This document shows positions 19,836 to 28,573 of a DNA stretch of 64,000 nt, in pieces. How positions within the stretch are numbered: the stretch's first letter is position 1; each line of letters begins with the position of its first letter. The notes below the pieces were generated by a model, which searched no databases, was not told where the DNA came from, and saw only the letters and a list, made by a program, of their open reading frames with translations. A program made the translations under genes and the position numbers. This stretch comes from Novosphingobium album (ex Liu et al. 2023) (GTDB lineage: Bacteria; Pseudomonadota; Alphaproteobacteria; Sphingomonadales; Sphingomonadaceae). Location: contig NZ_JARESE010000044.1 in the NCBI RefSeq assembly GCF_029076845.1, positions 1 through 64,000 on the forward strand, given 5' to 3'.

Positions 19836-22800
19836 TTACTGCATCGGGGCCAAGTCCGGCTTGTGGGCGGCCAGCACGTCGGCCGGCACCGCGATCAGCC
19901 GGGGCGCGGCGGTGTAGAGCAGCGCGACTTCGATGGCGCGGCCCGGATAGGTCGCTGCCAGCGCGGCGGCATAGGCGGCCATCTGGCGCAGGCTGGCGCG
20001 CGGCACTTCCCCGATGCTCGCAGGCGGGCGGCGCGCGGTCTTGAAATCGACCAGCCGGACCCGGTCGGCCGCCACCACCAGCCGGTCGATCGTGCCGGCA
20101 ACGACGCGTTCGCCCACCACCGCCGCGATCGGCACTTCGGCCAGGCTGCCCGGCGCGAACAGGTCCGCCCAGTCGGGATGGCCGATCACCGCCAGGGCGC
20201 CGGCCAGCATGTCCTCGCGTGCGGCCTCGGCGAAATCGGCCGCGTTGCGCGCCAGCCAGGCGCGACCGGCCGCCTCGCGCGCGCCGCCTTCAACCTCGGG
20301 CATCCGTTCGAGCAGGCGATGCATCAGCGTGCCGCGCCGCGCCGCCGCCGCGTCGCTGCCGGGCGGCCAGGGCGGATCGGGCGCATCGTCCTCGCCCAGC
20401 GCCGAGGGGGCGAGCGGCCGGGGCGGGCGCGGCTCGGCAGCGGGCGCAGTGGCCAGCCAGCGCGGCAACGGCTCAGGCAGTGCCAGTTGGGGGTGGGCCA
20501 GTTGGAGGAGGACCGGCTCGGCGGCGGACGGCGCCCGCATCGGTTCGGGCGGCGTTCCCCAGTCAAGCCGGCGGCTCCAGATCGCGTCAGGCACCCAGGC
20601 ATCGGCGGGAAACAGCGTGGCAAGGCGCGCGTACCAGCTGCTTTCGGGCACTTCGCCCTTGTCGCGCGGCCCCAGCGCGCCGCCGACGAACAGCGCTTCC
20701 TCGGCCCGCGTCATCGCCACGTAGAGCAGGCGCCAGTGCTCCTGCTCCTCCTCGCGCGCGATCCGCGCGGCCTCGGCGGCGATGCGGCCGACCTTCTCCT
20801 CCTTCGCCAGGGCCGGCAGCGGGATGCGCCGGCCCGGATCGGCGGGATCGGGCAAGGCGATCCCGCGATCGCGCGCATTGCCCGGATCGCCGGTGGCATC
20901 GGCCAGAATGACGATCGGCGCCTGCAGGCCCTTGGAACCGTGCACGGTCATCACCCGCACCAGATTGCCGGCGTTCTCCGCCTCGCGCTTCAGCTCGCCC
21001 TCGCCCGCGTCGAACCAGGCGAGGAAGCCGGCCAGGCTGGCCGTGCCAGTCGCCACATAAGCGTGCGCCGCGTTGAGCAACTCGTCGATCGGATCATTGG
21101 CTTCCACGCCCAGCCGCGCGACAAGCCGGCGCCGGCCCTGCCACGGCCCCACCAGCAGCCAGTGCAGCAATGCCTGCGGCGGCTCGACATCGGCCAGCCG
21201 CAGCAATTCGCCCAACCGATCGCGCAAGGCATGGACATCGCCGTGGCGCGACTGGCGCAGATGCTCCCACAGCCGCGTGTCGCGCGGGCGCCAGGCATGT
21301 TCGAGCAATTGCTCCTGGCTCCAGCCCACCAGCGGCGAGACCAGCAGGTTGGCGAGGTTGAGATCGTCCAGCGGCTGCGCGGCAAAGCGCAGCGCGGCGA
21401 CCAGATCCTTGACCGCCAGCGGCGCGCCCAGCCGCAGCCGGTCCACCCCCGCCACCGGCACCCCGGCCGCGTGCAGCCGCGCGACGATCAGCCCGGCCAG
21501 CTCCTTGCGCTTGCGCACCAGCACCATGACATCGCCTGGCCCGGCGCGTCGCGCCTCGCCCTTGTGCAGGCGAAACCCCGGCCCTGAGGGATCGGTCCAT
21601 TGACTGACTTGCCGGGCGATCCGTTCGGCAAGCTGGCGATCGGGCTTCGACAGCCAGCCTTCCTCGCCCTCGTCCGGCTCGTCCCCATCCTCCTCGCTCG
21701 CCATGCCGACGGGCTGCCACAGCGCGACATGGCCGGGCCGGTCCTGCCCCACATGCGGCTCTGGCGGCGCATCGAGCCCGAAATTCGCATGGCCGATCGC
21801 GGCGATCGCCCGATCGACGAAAGCCAGCACCTCGCCCGCGGTGCGAAAGCTCTGGTCAAGCCCCAGCTCGCGCAAGGCGCGCGGGCGGATATTGCTGCGC
21901 AGCCGCTCGACATTGGCCTTGCCGGCGTGGACCAGCTGCTTGACCCGTTCGCCCGCCTGCCGGAAGTATTCCGGGCTGGTGCCCTGAAAGCGGAAGATCG
22001 CCTGCTTGTAATCGCCCACGACGAACAGCGTGCGCATCAAATCACCGTGCTGGCCCAGCCCGGCCCAGAATTCCTCGGCGATGGCCAGGATGATGTCCCA
22101 CTGCGCGGCATTGGTATCCTGCGCCTCGTCCACCAGGATATGATCGAAGCGGCGATCAAGCTTGTAGCGGATCCAGTCGGCCAGGGCAGACTGGCCCAGC
22201 AGCGCGGCCGCCTGCCGGATCTGGTCGTCGAAGTCGATCAGCCCCTCGCGCTGCTTCGCCGCTTCCCAGGCCAGTGCGAAAGCGCGGCCCAGGCGCAGCG
22301 CGGGAACCAGCCGATCGGCCAGGCCCAGCAGCGCCCCGGCCTCGGCGACCCGGCCGATGCCGGCGATCACGCGCGTGGCATAGTCGGGATAGTCCGGGTC
22401 GATCTTTTCCAGCGAGGTGGTGGCGCGCGGATCGCCCTTCTTCGTCAGGAAGACATCGCGCAGGCCGGCAAGCGTCGCCGCGCGGTGGGCGCCGTCGCCG
22501 GCCAGCCAGGCGGCGATCGCCTCGGCCGCCTGCTGCCCGGTCTTCGCGCTCCAGCCGCGCTGGGCCGCAAGGCAGCGCCGCAGCGAAGCGACATCGAACG
22601 CGGCTTCCTCGCACAATCCGGCAAGGTAGCCCGCGTCGGCATCGGCGGGCAGGCCCAGCAGGCGCATCAGGTTGCGCCGCATGTCGCCGGCCTGCCAGCT
22701 TCCCGCGCCGAACCACGCCTCGCGCGCCTCGGCGCAGCGCAGCAGATAGGCCTCGACCGCATCGGGGCCCATGCGCAGCGAGAGATCCTCCACCGCCGCG

Positions 22801-23345
22801 AGCAGTTGCGGATCGCCCAGCGGATCGCTCTCCGCCTCGACCAGCAAGTCGGCGAGCACTTGCCGCGCCAGCAGCACCCGCTCGCGATCCTCCATCGGCC
22901 GGGTGCCGGGGATCAGCCCGGCTTCGCGCGGGAAAGCGGCCAGCAGCCATTGCGAAAAGGCATGGATCGTATCGATCCTGAGGCCGCCACCGGGGCAATC
23001 GAGCACGGCGGCGAACAGCGTGCGCGCACGGTTGCGGCTTACCGGATCGGCGGGCGCGCCAATCGCTTCGAGCCGCTGGAACAACTGCGCGTCGGGCAAG
23101 CGCACCCATTCGGCCAGCGTGCCGCTGATCCGCGCGGCCATCTCGGTCGCGCCGGCCTTGGTGAAAGTCAGGCACAGGATCTGCGAAGGTTCAACCCCGG
23201 GTTGCAGCAAAAGCCGCAGCACGCGCGAGGACAGCACTTGCGTCTTGCCGGTGCCGGCCGAGGCGGAAAGCCAGACGGTTTCCTCAGGGTGCACCGCGGC
23301 CATCTGGTTGCCGCGCAGCGGATGGACCGTGCCGCCCCCGCTCAT
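19836..23345 (-). CDS. addA: Double-strand break repair helicase/nuclease AddA, alphaproteobacterial type
   Basis: UvrD-like helicase subunit of the AddAB complex, which resects broken DNA ends for RecA; 1169 residues. Helicase motifs are all visible: Walker A SASAGTGKTQ (about 27-36), LTFTKAGATEMA, VDEAQDTN, VGDYKQAIFRFQG, VMTVHGSKGLQ and YVAMTRAEEAL. A C-terminal RecB-type nuclease follows (GTIDRLVV ... RLVDFKTARRPP). The ATG at 23345 overlaps the addB stop (ATGA), so subunits are translated together. Confidence 0.97.
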   Translation of the reverse strand: MSGGGTVHPLRGNQMAAVHPEETVWLSASAGTGKTQVLSSRVLRLLLQPGVEPSQILCLTFTKAGATEMAARISGTLAEWVRLPDAQLFQRLEAIGAPADPVSRNRARTLFAAVLDCPGGGLRIDTIHAFSQWLLAAFPREAGLIPGTRPMEDRERVLLARQVLADLLVEAESDPLGDPQLLAAVEDLSLRMGPDAVEAYLLRCAEAREAWFGAGSWQAGDMRRNLMRLLGLPADADAGYLAGLCEEAAFDVASLRRCLAAQRGWSAKTGQQAAEAIAAWLAGDGAHRAATLAGLRDVFLTKKGDPRATTSLEKIDPDYPDYATRVIAGIGRVAEAGALLGLADRLVPALRLGRAFALAWEAAKQREGLIDFDDQIRQAAALLGQSALADWIRYKLDRRFDHILVDEAQDTNAAQWDIILAIAEEFWAGLGQHGDLMRTLFVVGDYKQAIFRFQGTSPEYFRQAGERVKQLVHAGKANVERLRSNIRPRALRELGLDQSFRTAGEVLAFVDRAIAAIGHANFGLDAPPEPHVGQDRPGHVALWQPVGMASEEDGDEPDEGEEGWLSKPDRQLAERIARQVSQWTDPSGPGFRLHKGEARRAGPGDVMVLVRKRKELAGLIVARLHAAGVPVAGVDRLRLGAPLAVKDLVAALRFAAQPLDDLNLANLLVSPLVGWSQEQLLEHAWRPRDTRLWEHLRQSRHGDVHALRDRLGELLRLADVEPPQALLHWLLVGPWQGRRRLVARLGVEANDPIDELLNAAHAYVATGTASLAGFLAWFDAGEGELKREAENAGNLVRVMTVHGSKGLQAPIVILADATGDPGNARDRGIALPDPADPGRRIPLPALAKEEKVGRIAAEAARIAREEEQEHWRLLYVAMTRAEEALFVGGALGPRDKGEVPESSWYARLATLFPADAWVPDAIWSRRLDWGTPPEPMRAPSAAEPVLLQLAHPQLALPEPLPRWLATAPAAEPRPPRPLAPSALGEDDAPDPPWPPGSDAAAARRGTLMHRLLERMPEVEGGAREAAGRAWLARNAADFAEAAREDMLAGALAVIGHPDWADLFAPGSLAEVPIAAVVGERVVAGTIDRLVVAADRVRLVDFKTARRPPASIGEVPRASLRQMAAYAAALAATYPGRAIEVALLYTAAPRLIAVPADVLAAHKPDLAPMQ

Positions 23346-26338
23346 GCCGTGTCCTCCCCGCCGCCAAGGCGCGTGAACCATTCGTCCAGCCGCATGAGCT
23401 GGTCGTAATCGGCATAGCTGGGCAATTCGGGATTGAGCCGCGCGGTGAACGGCTCCGTGCCCAGAATCCAGCGGTCGATCGCGTCGCGCAGATAGCGGGC
23501 CGTTTCGGGCAGGAAATCCGCGCGCAGCACGCCTTTGCGCCGGCCGCCCGGATCGTCGATCACCGGCTCGGACACATAGCCGAAGCCATCCTTGCCCTTG
23601 GCCAGCGACCAGTATTCGAAACCCGTGGGCTCGCCCGTGATCCCGGCGAAGCCGCCTTCGCGCGCGATCAGGCCGACAAGGCCGAGCTGAAGCGCGAAAC
23701 CCTGCTCCACGCGCCGCGCGGTGGGCGGCATCCCGGTCTTGTAATCGACCACCGCCAGCGTGCCGTCGGCCAGGCGGTCGATCCGGTCCGCCCGGCCGTG
23801 GACGCGGATGCCCTGGTGCAGCATCTCGCCCTTGATCTCGGTGGCCAGCACCACCCGCCCCTCGTCCTTCTGGCGCGCGATCTGCGCGTCGATCCAGTCC
23901 AGCGCGGACAGCAGGCGCGGCCGCCAGAGCGCGCGCATCAGCGGGTGCGCGCTCATCTCGTCGAGCACTTGCGCGGCGATGCCCGCCAGTTCGCCCTGCG
24001 GCTCGCCCGCCTTGTGCCAGCGATCGAGGATCGCGTGGACGGCGGTGCCCTTCCACGCCGCGCTGGGCTCGGCATCGATCGCGTCGAGGCTCTGCAATTG
24101 CAGGATCGCGCTGGCATAGAACTGATAGGGATCGCCGCGCAGCCGATCGAGCCCGGTCACGGAAATCGCCACCTTGCGCTGATCGGCATCGGGCATCGGG
24201 CGCGGGCGCGGATAAGGCGGCGCGGGCGGCGCGGCGTCGATCAGCCGGGCAAGGCGCGGCGCCTCGCTCTCGCGGTGCTCGTCGCGCTCAAGCCGCTCGC
24301 CGAGCATGGCCTTGACCCGCAGCACGAAGCGCGAGGGGATGACCGGGCCGCCCTCGTCGCGCCGCGCCCAGCTCAGCACCACTTCGGGCGCGCCCAGCGC
24401 GGCGGCCAGATCGTGCGCGGCCAGGCCGATGCGGAAATCCGCGCCGGGTACTCCCAGCGCGCGCAGCACGGCTGGCGGCAGCAACGCGTCCTGCGCCGGG
24501 CTGGCCGGCCAGACGCCTTCGACCAGCCCGCCGCAGATCACCAGATCGGCCCGGCTCATCCGCGCTTCGAGCAGGCCGTAAAGCGCCACGCGCGGATGCC
24601 CGCCCCACGGCGGGCGAACCGAGACCCGGTCCATCGCATCGCGCAGCACCGCATGCAGCTCGCGCGGGTCGAGCCGGGTCTGCGCCGAACGCGCCGCCTC
24701 GCGCAATTCCTCGACGAAAGCGGCGAGCGCGCGGCCATCGGCCTCGCGCCAGATCGCTTCGCCGCACAGCGCTTCGGCCGCTGTCGCCAGCGCATCGAGC
24801 AGCCCGGCCAGCGGCTCATCCTCGCCCAGCGCGAACAGCGGCGCGAGCATGGCGGCGACATCGTCCCACCAGTCGCCCAGTCGGGCCCGTGCGGCGATGG
24901 CGCGCAGCGGCGCCAGCCCCGGCCCCGGCCGGGGCCCGCGCAAGGCGAGATCGAGCCGGCGGGCCTGTTCCAGCCAGGCCGGCCGGCGTTCGTCGGCGCG
25001 CACGCGCGGATGCGTCAGCAAGGCCACCAGGGGGACAGGCGCGGCCTGCTCGGCGATCGCCTCGGCCAGCAGCAGCAGCAGGCGGCCGGCGGCGGTCTGC
25101 GGCAAGGGGCGGCCGGCGGTATCGTCCGCCTCGATCCCCCAGCGGCGCAAGTGCGCCGCCACCCGGCCAGCCAGCCCGCGATCGGGCGTGACCAGCGCGA
25201 CGCGCCGTTCCGGCACCTCCAGCGCCTCGCGGATCAGCACGGCGATGGCTTGCGCTTCCTCGCCGGGATGGGCGCATTCCATCAGTCGCACGCCCGACAG
25301 GCGGCGGCGGTCCGGCGGCAGGTCGACCCAGCGGGCCGAAGCCTCGGGCGGCAGGAACAGGTTCGACAGCGCGCGGCTGCGCTCGGGCGGGGCGGCCGCC
25401 AGCCCGGCGCGATGCCACGGCTGCACTTCATCGCGCGCCACGCCCATGCGGTTGAGCAGCAGCTTGAGGTGGTATTGCGGATGCGTCACCGCGTCGCGCG
25501 GGCCGAAGGGCGGGCCATCGGGATCCTCCGCCTTGCCCGCCGATCCCAGCGCGTCCCACACCGCCGGTTCCAGCGCGAGGTCCAGATCGGGCAGGATCAC
25601 CGCGCCGCGCGGCAGCGTGCTGACCACGCGCAGCAGCCGGGCCAGCGCCGGCGAAGCGCTGGTGACGCCGACCGCCACCAGCGGCTGCGGCGGCGGGCTT
25701 TCGCGCCAGCGCCGCGCGGCATGTTCGAACAGGCGGTTGCGGCGTTCGGGCGCGTCGATCTCACCGCGTCCGGCCAGTTCCGCGATCCAGTATTGCTGCA
25801 CCATCAGGAAGGTGCGCGTGGTCTCGCGCCAGTGCCCGGCCAGTTCGCCGACGATGCCGATCACGCGTTCGTCCAGCAGGTCGATCGGCGCGATGTCTTC
25901 CACCAGCAGGCGGTCCATCGTGCGGCCGATCTCGAACGCGCGGCGCAGCAGGGCGGCGGTCCCGCCCGCGCCATCGCCTTCGACCTGCCGCACATATTCG
26001 GCCAGCCGCAGCCAGCGATGCACCGGATCGGCAGCGGGCGGAATATCGGCCGCGCCCAGCGGATCGAGCAGCAGACCCAGCGCTTCGTCAAGATCAAGAT
26101 CGCCCACCACCGCCATGCGCGGCAGCAGCATCCCCCCGCTGGCGGCGGCCGGCCCCGAATGGCGCACGAACGCCTCGGTCAGCGTGCGCACCGCGCGGCG
26201 GCTGGGCAGCAGCAGGGTCAGCCGGGCCAGGCCCAGATCGGCTTCGGCGTAGCGCGGCACCAGCCCCGCGACCAGGGCATCGGCAAAGCCGCGATGCGCG
26301 GCGATCGAATAGACTTGCGGATGCTCCCGCTCAGCCAC
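23342..26338 (-). CDS. addB: Double-strand break repair protein AddB, alphaproteobacterial type
   Basis: Partner of AddA, 998 residues, with an inactivated helicase-like N-terminus and a C-terminal PD-(D/E)XK nuclease (GRADRIDRLADGTLAVVDYKTG). The start is GTG 26338, giving VAEREHPQVYSIAAHRGFAD; the longer in-frame extension upstream is a shadow. It lacks an obvious four-cysteine iron-sulfur cluster around the nuclease, as I recall for the alphaproteobacterial type. About 70 bp separate it from murU upstream on the same strand, and it overlaps addA by 4 bp. Confidence 0.95.
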   Translation of the reverse strand: MAEREHPQVYSIAAHRGFADALVAGLVPRYAEADLGLARLTLLLPSRRAVRTLTEAFVRHSGPAAASGGMLLPRMAVVGDLDLDEALGLLLDPLGAADIPPAADPVHRWLRLAEYVRQVEGDGAGGTAALLRRAFEIGRTMDRLLVEDIAPIDLLDERVIGIVGELAGHWRETTRTFLMVQQYWIAELAGRGEIDAPERRNRLFEHAARRWRESPPPQPLVAVGVTSASPALARLLRVVSTLPRGAVILPDLDLALEPAVWDALGSAGKAEDPDGPPFGPRDAVTHPQYHLKLLLNRMGVARDEVQPWHRAGLAAAPPERSRALSNLFLPPEASARWVDLPPDRRRLSGVRLMECAHPGEEAQAIAVLIREALEVPERRVALVTPDRGLAGRVAAHLRRWGIEADDTAGRPLPQTAAGRLLLLLAEAIAEQAAPVPLVALLTHPRVRADERRPAWLEQARRLDLALRGPRPGPGLAPLRAIAARARLGDWWDDVAAMLAPLFALGEDEPLAGLLDALATAAEALCGEAIWREADGRALAAFVEELREAARSAQTRLDPRELHAVLRDAMDRVSVRPPWGGHPRVALYGLLEARMSRADLVICGGLVEGVWPASPAQDALLPPAVLRALGVPGADFRIGLAAHDLAAALGAPEVVLSWARRDEGGPVIPSRFVLRVKAMLGERLERDEHRESEAPRLARLIDAAPPAPPYPRPRPMPDADQRKVAISVTGLDRLRGDPYQFYASAILQLQSLDAIDAEPSAAWKGTAVHAILDRWHKAGEPQGELAGIAAQVLDEMSAHPLMRALWRPRLLSALDWIDAQIARQKDEGRVVLATEIKGEMLHQGIRVHGRADRIDRLADGTLAVVDYKTGMPPTARRVEQGFALQLGLVGLIAREGGFAGITGEPTGFEYWSLAKGKDGFGYVSEPVIDDPGGRRKGVLRADFLPETARYLRDAIDRWILGTEPFTARLNPELPSYADYDQLMRLDEWFTRLGGGEDTA

Positions 26339-26409
26339 GCGCCTTCTCGGGGCTTGTCGGGAATGGCGCGCAAAAGCGCATTTGGCGGCGCCGGCCCGCT
26401 CCCCCGCCC

Positions 26410-27135
26410 TCAGGCACGGGTCAGCCAGGCTTCGGTGGGGGCGATCGCCGAAGGCTCGCCCACTTCGAACCACAGGCCGGTATGCGAAACGCCGTAGAGC
26501 CGATCTTCCTCGATCGCGCGGTTCCACAGCAGGTTGGTGGAGAACGGCCCCTCGGGCACCTCGCGCACGAGGCGGTGCGAGACGAGCTGGATGCCGGTGA
26601 AGATGAACGGCGCGACCCGGCCCGAGCGGCGGCGGCTGACCCGGCCGACCGGATCGAGGTGGAAATCCCCCTTGCCGCGATAGTTCACCGCCCGCGCGTG
26701 CGGCACCAGCAGCAGCAGCGCATCCATCCGATCGGCATCCCAGGCGTCGGACAGTTCCTCGAAGACATTGCGCGGCCCGTCCAGCCAGATGTTGTCGCTG
26801 TTGAGGCAGAAGAACGGATCGGGCAGCAGCGGCAGCGCCTTGGCCATGCCGCCGCCGGTTTCCAGCAGCAGGTCCCGCTCATCCGAAACGATCACGCTGG
26901 GGCCCGTCTCGCGCACGTCCAGATGCCCTTCAAGGGCATCGGCCAGGTAATGGACATTGACCACCGCGTGCGCGACGCCGGCGGCGGCAAGCTGATCGAG
27001 GCTGTGATCGATCAGCGACTTGCCGGCCACCCGCACCAGCGGCTTGGGCTGCGTCGCGGTGAGCGGGCGCATCCGCTTGCCGAGCCCGGCCGCGAGCACC
27101 ATCGCCGTATCGCTGGCGAGCGTCTTGCCGGTCAT
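26410..27135 (-). CDS. murU: N-acetylmuramate-1-phosphate uridylyltransferase (MurU-like)
   Basis: Sugar nucleotidyltransferase, 241 residues, that turns MurNAc-1-phosphate into UDP-MurNAc in the peptidoglycan recycling route. The NTP-binding signature AAGLGKRMRPLTATQPKPLV lies at about residues 15-34, and the metal-binding aspartate is in CLNSDNIW. Its neighbour upstream is the AmgK-like kinase, which makes the MurNAc-1-phosphate substrate; the pair overlaps by 4 bp (ATGA at 27132-27135). This pairing, described in Pseudomonas putida, is the main reason to prefer MurU over a general glucose-1-phosphate transferase. Confidence 0.92.
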   Translation of the reverse strand: MTGKTLASDTAMVLAAGLGKRMRPLTATQPKPLVRVAGKSLIDHSLDQLAAAGVAHAVVNVHYLADALEGHLDVRETGPSVIVSDERDLLLETGGGMAKALPLLPDPFFCLNSDNIWLDGPRNVFEELSDAWDADRMDALLLLVPHARAVNYRGKGDFHLDPVGRVSRRRSGRVAPFIFTGIQLVSHRLVREVPEGPFSTNLLWNRAIEEDRLYGVSHTGLWFEVGEPSAIAPTEAWLTRA

Positions 27136-28118
27136 GCCGCGTAGCTTCCCCCGCCCGCCCGGCGCAAGTCGCCAGGTATGTTGGCATCGAACCACGCGGC
27201 CACCGGCGCCAGCGCGGGATGCGCCAGATCGCGTTCGAGCTGGGCCCAGACGCGCGGGATCAGATCGAGATAGCGCGGCTTGCCGTCCCGCCGCCACAGC
27301 CGCACGAAGATGCCGACGATCTTGGCGTTGCGCTGCGCGCCCAGCCGCGCGTAATCGGCGGACAGCGTATCGCCGTCCACCCCGGTCGCGCGCCGGTAAT
27401 GCTCGAACATCGCCGCTTCCAGATCGGGCGAGACATCGCGCCGCGCGTCCTGCAGCAGCGAGACCAGATCGTAGGCCGGATGGCCGACCAGCGCGTCCTG
27501 GAAATCGAGCAGGCCCTGCTTGCGCAGCGAGCCCAGCAGCATGATGTTTTCCGCGTGGTAATCGCGCAGCACCGTCACCCCGGGGTGCTGGCGCGGCAGC
27601 AGCTCGCCCAGCACTTTCTCCCAGGCGGCGACGAAGCCCGCGCCATCGACGTAAAGCCCCTGGGCCGGACAGTACCATTCGATGAACAGCCGCGCCTCGC
27701 GCAGATATTCGCTGATGCCATAGCTGAGGAACGGACCGGGCGGGAGCTGGTGCAGATCGACCAGCGCATCGACGGCGGCGGTATAGATCTCTTCCTCGTC
27801 CGCCGGCCACTGGTCCAGATAGTCGCGCATCCGGGCCGGGCCGAAGTCTTCCAGCAGCACCAGCCCGCGTTCGGCATCGTCGGCATAGATCAGCGGCGCG
27901 CGCATCCCGTTGGCATCGAGCCAGCGCGCGGCGCGCAGGAACGGGCGCGGGTCCTCGTTGGGCGGCGGCGCATCCATCAGCATCGCGGTTTCCCCGCCCC
28001 GGCGGACGCGGAAATAGCGGCGGAACGAGGCATCGCCGGCCAGGGGCTCGATCTCGGCACCACGCCAGCCGGCGGTCGCGAGGAAATTGTCTACGCCTTC
28101 GGGCAGAGTCACGGACAT
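27132..28118 (-). CDS. amgK: N-acetylmuramate/N-acetylglucosamine anomeric kinase AmgK
   Basis: Cytoplasmic sugar kinase of the aminoglycoside-phosphotransferase fold, 328 residues. It phosphorylates recycled MurNAc or GlcNAc at C1, bypassing de novo UDP-MurNAc synthesis, a route that gives fosfomycin tolerance in pseudomonads. The catalytic loop reads VLRDYHAENIMLL and the metal-binding aspartate is in LLDFQDALVGHPAYDLV. The ATG at 28118 overlaps the end of tsaE by 10 bp. It overlaps murU by 4 bp. Confidence 0.92.
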   Translation of the reverse strand: MSVTLPEGVDNFLATAGWRGAEIEPLAGDASFRRYFRVRRGGETAMLMDAPPPNEDPRPFLRAARWLDANGMRAPLIYADDAERGLVLLEDFGPARMRDYLDQWPADEEEIYTAAVDALVDLHQLPPGPFLSYGISEYLREARLFIEWYCPAQGLYVDGAGFVAAWEKVLGELLPRQHPGVTVLRDYHAENIMLLGSLRKQGLLDFQDALVGHPAYDLVSLLQDARRDVSPDLEAAMFEHYRRATGVDGDTLSADYARLGAQRNAKIVGIFVRLWRRDGKPRYLDLIPRVWAQLERDLAHPALAPVAAWFDANIPGDLRRAGGGSYAA

Positions 28119-28573
28119 GGCATTCGCCCTAGCCAATCCGCCGCACCTTCGACAATGGCGATCCTGCCGCCATCCGCAGATTCCGGCGCGACGGGTGCGA
28201 GCGTGATCGAAAGGCAGCCCGGCTCATGCGCGAAGCCGCCAGCGTGATCGGGCCATTCGGCGATCAGCGCCGCGCCCTCGCGGTAATCGTCGAGCCCGAT
28301 CTCTTCAGCCTCGCGCGGGTCCGACAGGCGGTAGAAATCGGCATGGACCAGCGGCAGGCGCACGACCGGCGGATCGTACAGCTCGATAATGGCGAAGCTG
28401 GGCGAAGGCACTTCGCCGCGATGGCCCAGCCCGGCAATGATCGCGCGCGCCAGCGTCGTCTTGCCCGCGCCGAGCCCACCCGACAGCGCGACGACATCAC
28501 CCCCGCGCAAGGCATCCGCGATTCGCCCGCCGAGCCGCTCCATCGCGGCAAGATCGGGCAGCGCGATCCTCAC
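28109..28573 (-). CDS. tsaE: tRNA threonylcarbamoyladenosine biosynthesis ATPase TsaE
   Basis: ATPase that cycles the TsaB-TsaD complex during t6A37 modification of tRNA. The 154-residue protein has Walker A SGGLGAGKTTLAR (about 31-43), the switch region VPSPSFAIIELY and the HADFYRLSDPREAEEIGLDDY segment typical of TsaE. It starts at GTG 28573, overlapping the divL stop in a GTGA junction. tsaB lies 20 kb away at 48.7 kb. Confidence 0.95.
   Translation of the reverse strand: MRIALPDLAAMERLGGRIADALRGGDVVALSGGLGAGKTTLARAIIAGLGHRGEVPSPSFAIIELYDPPVVRLPLVHADFYRLSDPREAEEIGLDDYREGAALIAEWPDHAGGFAHEPGCLSITLAPVAPESADGGRIAIVEGAADWLGRMPCP

Noticed and set aside
23798..26497. 899-codon plus-strand frame
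   Set aside because: Antisense to addB; long only because stop codons are rare in this GC-rich frame.
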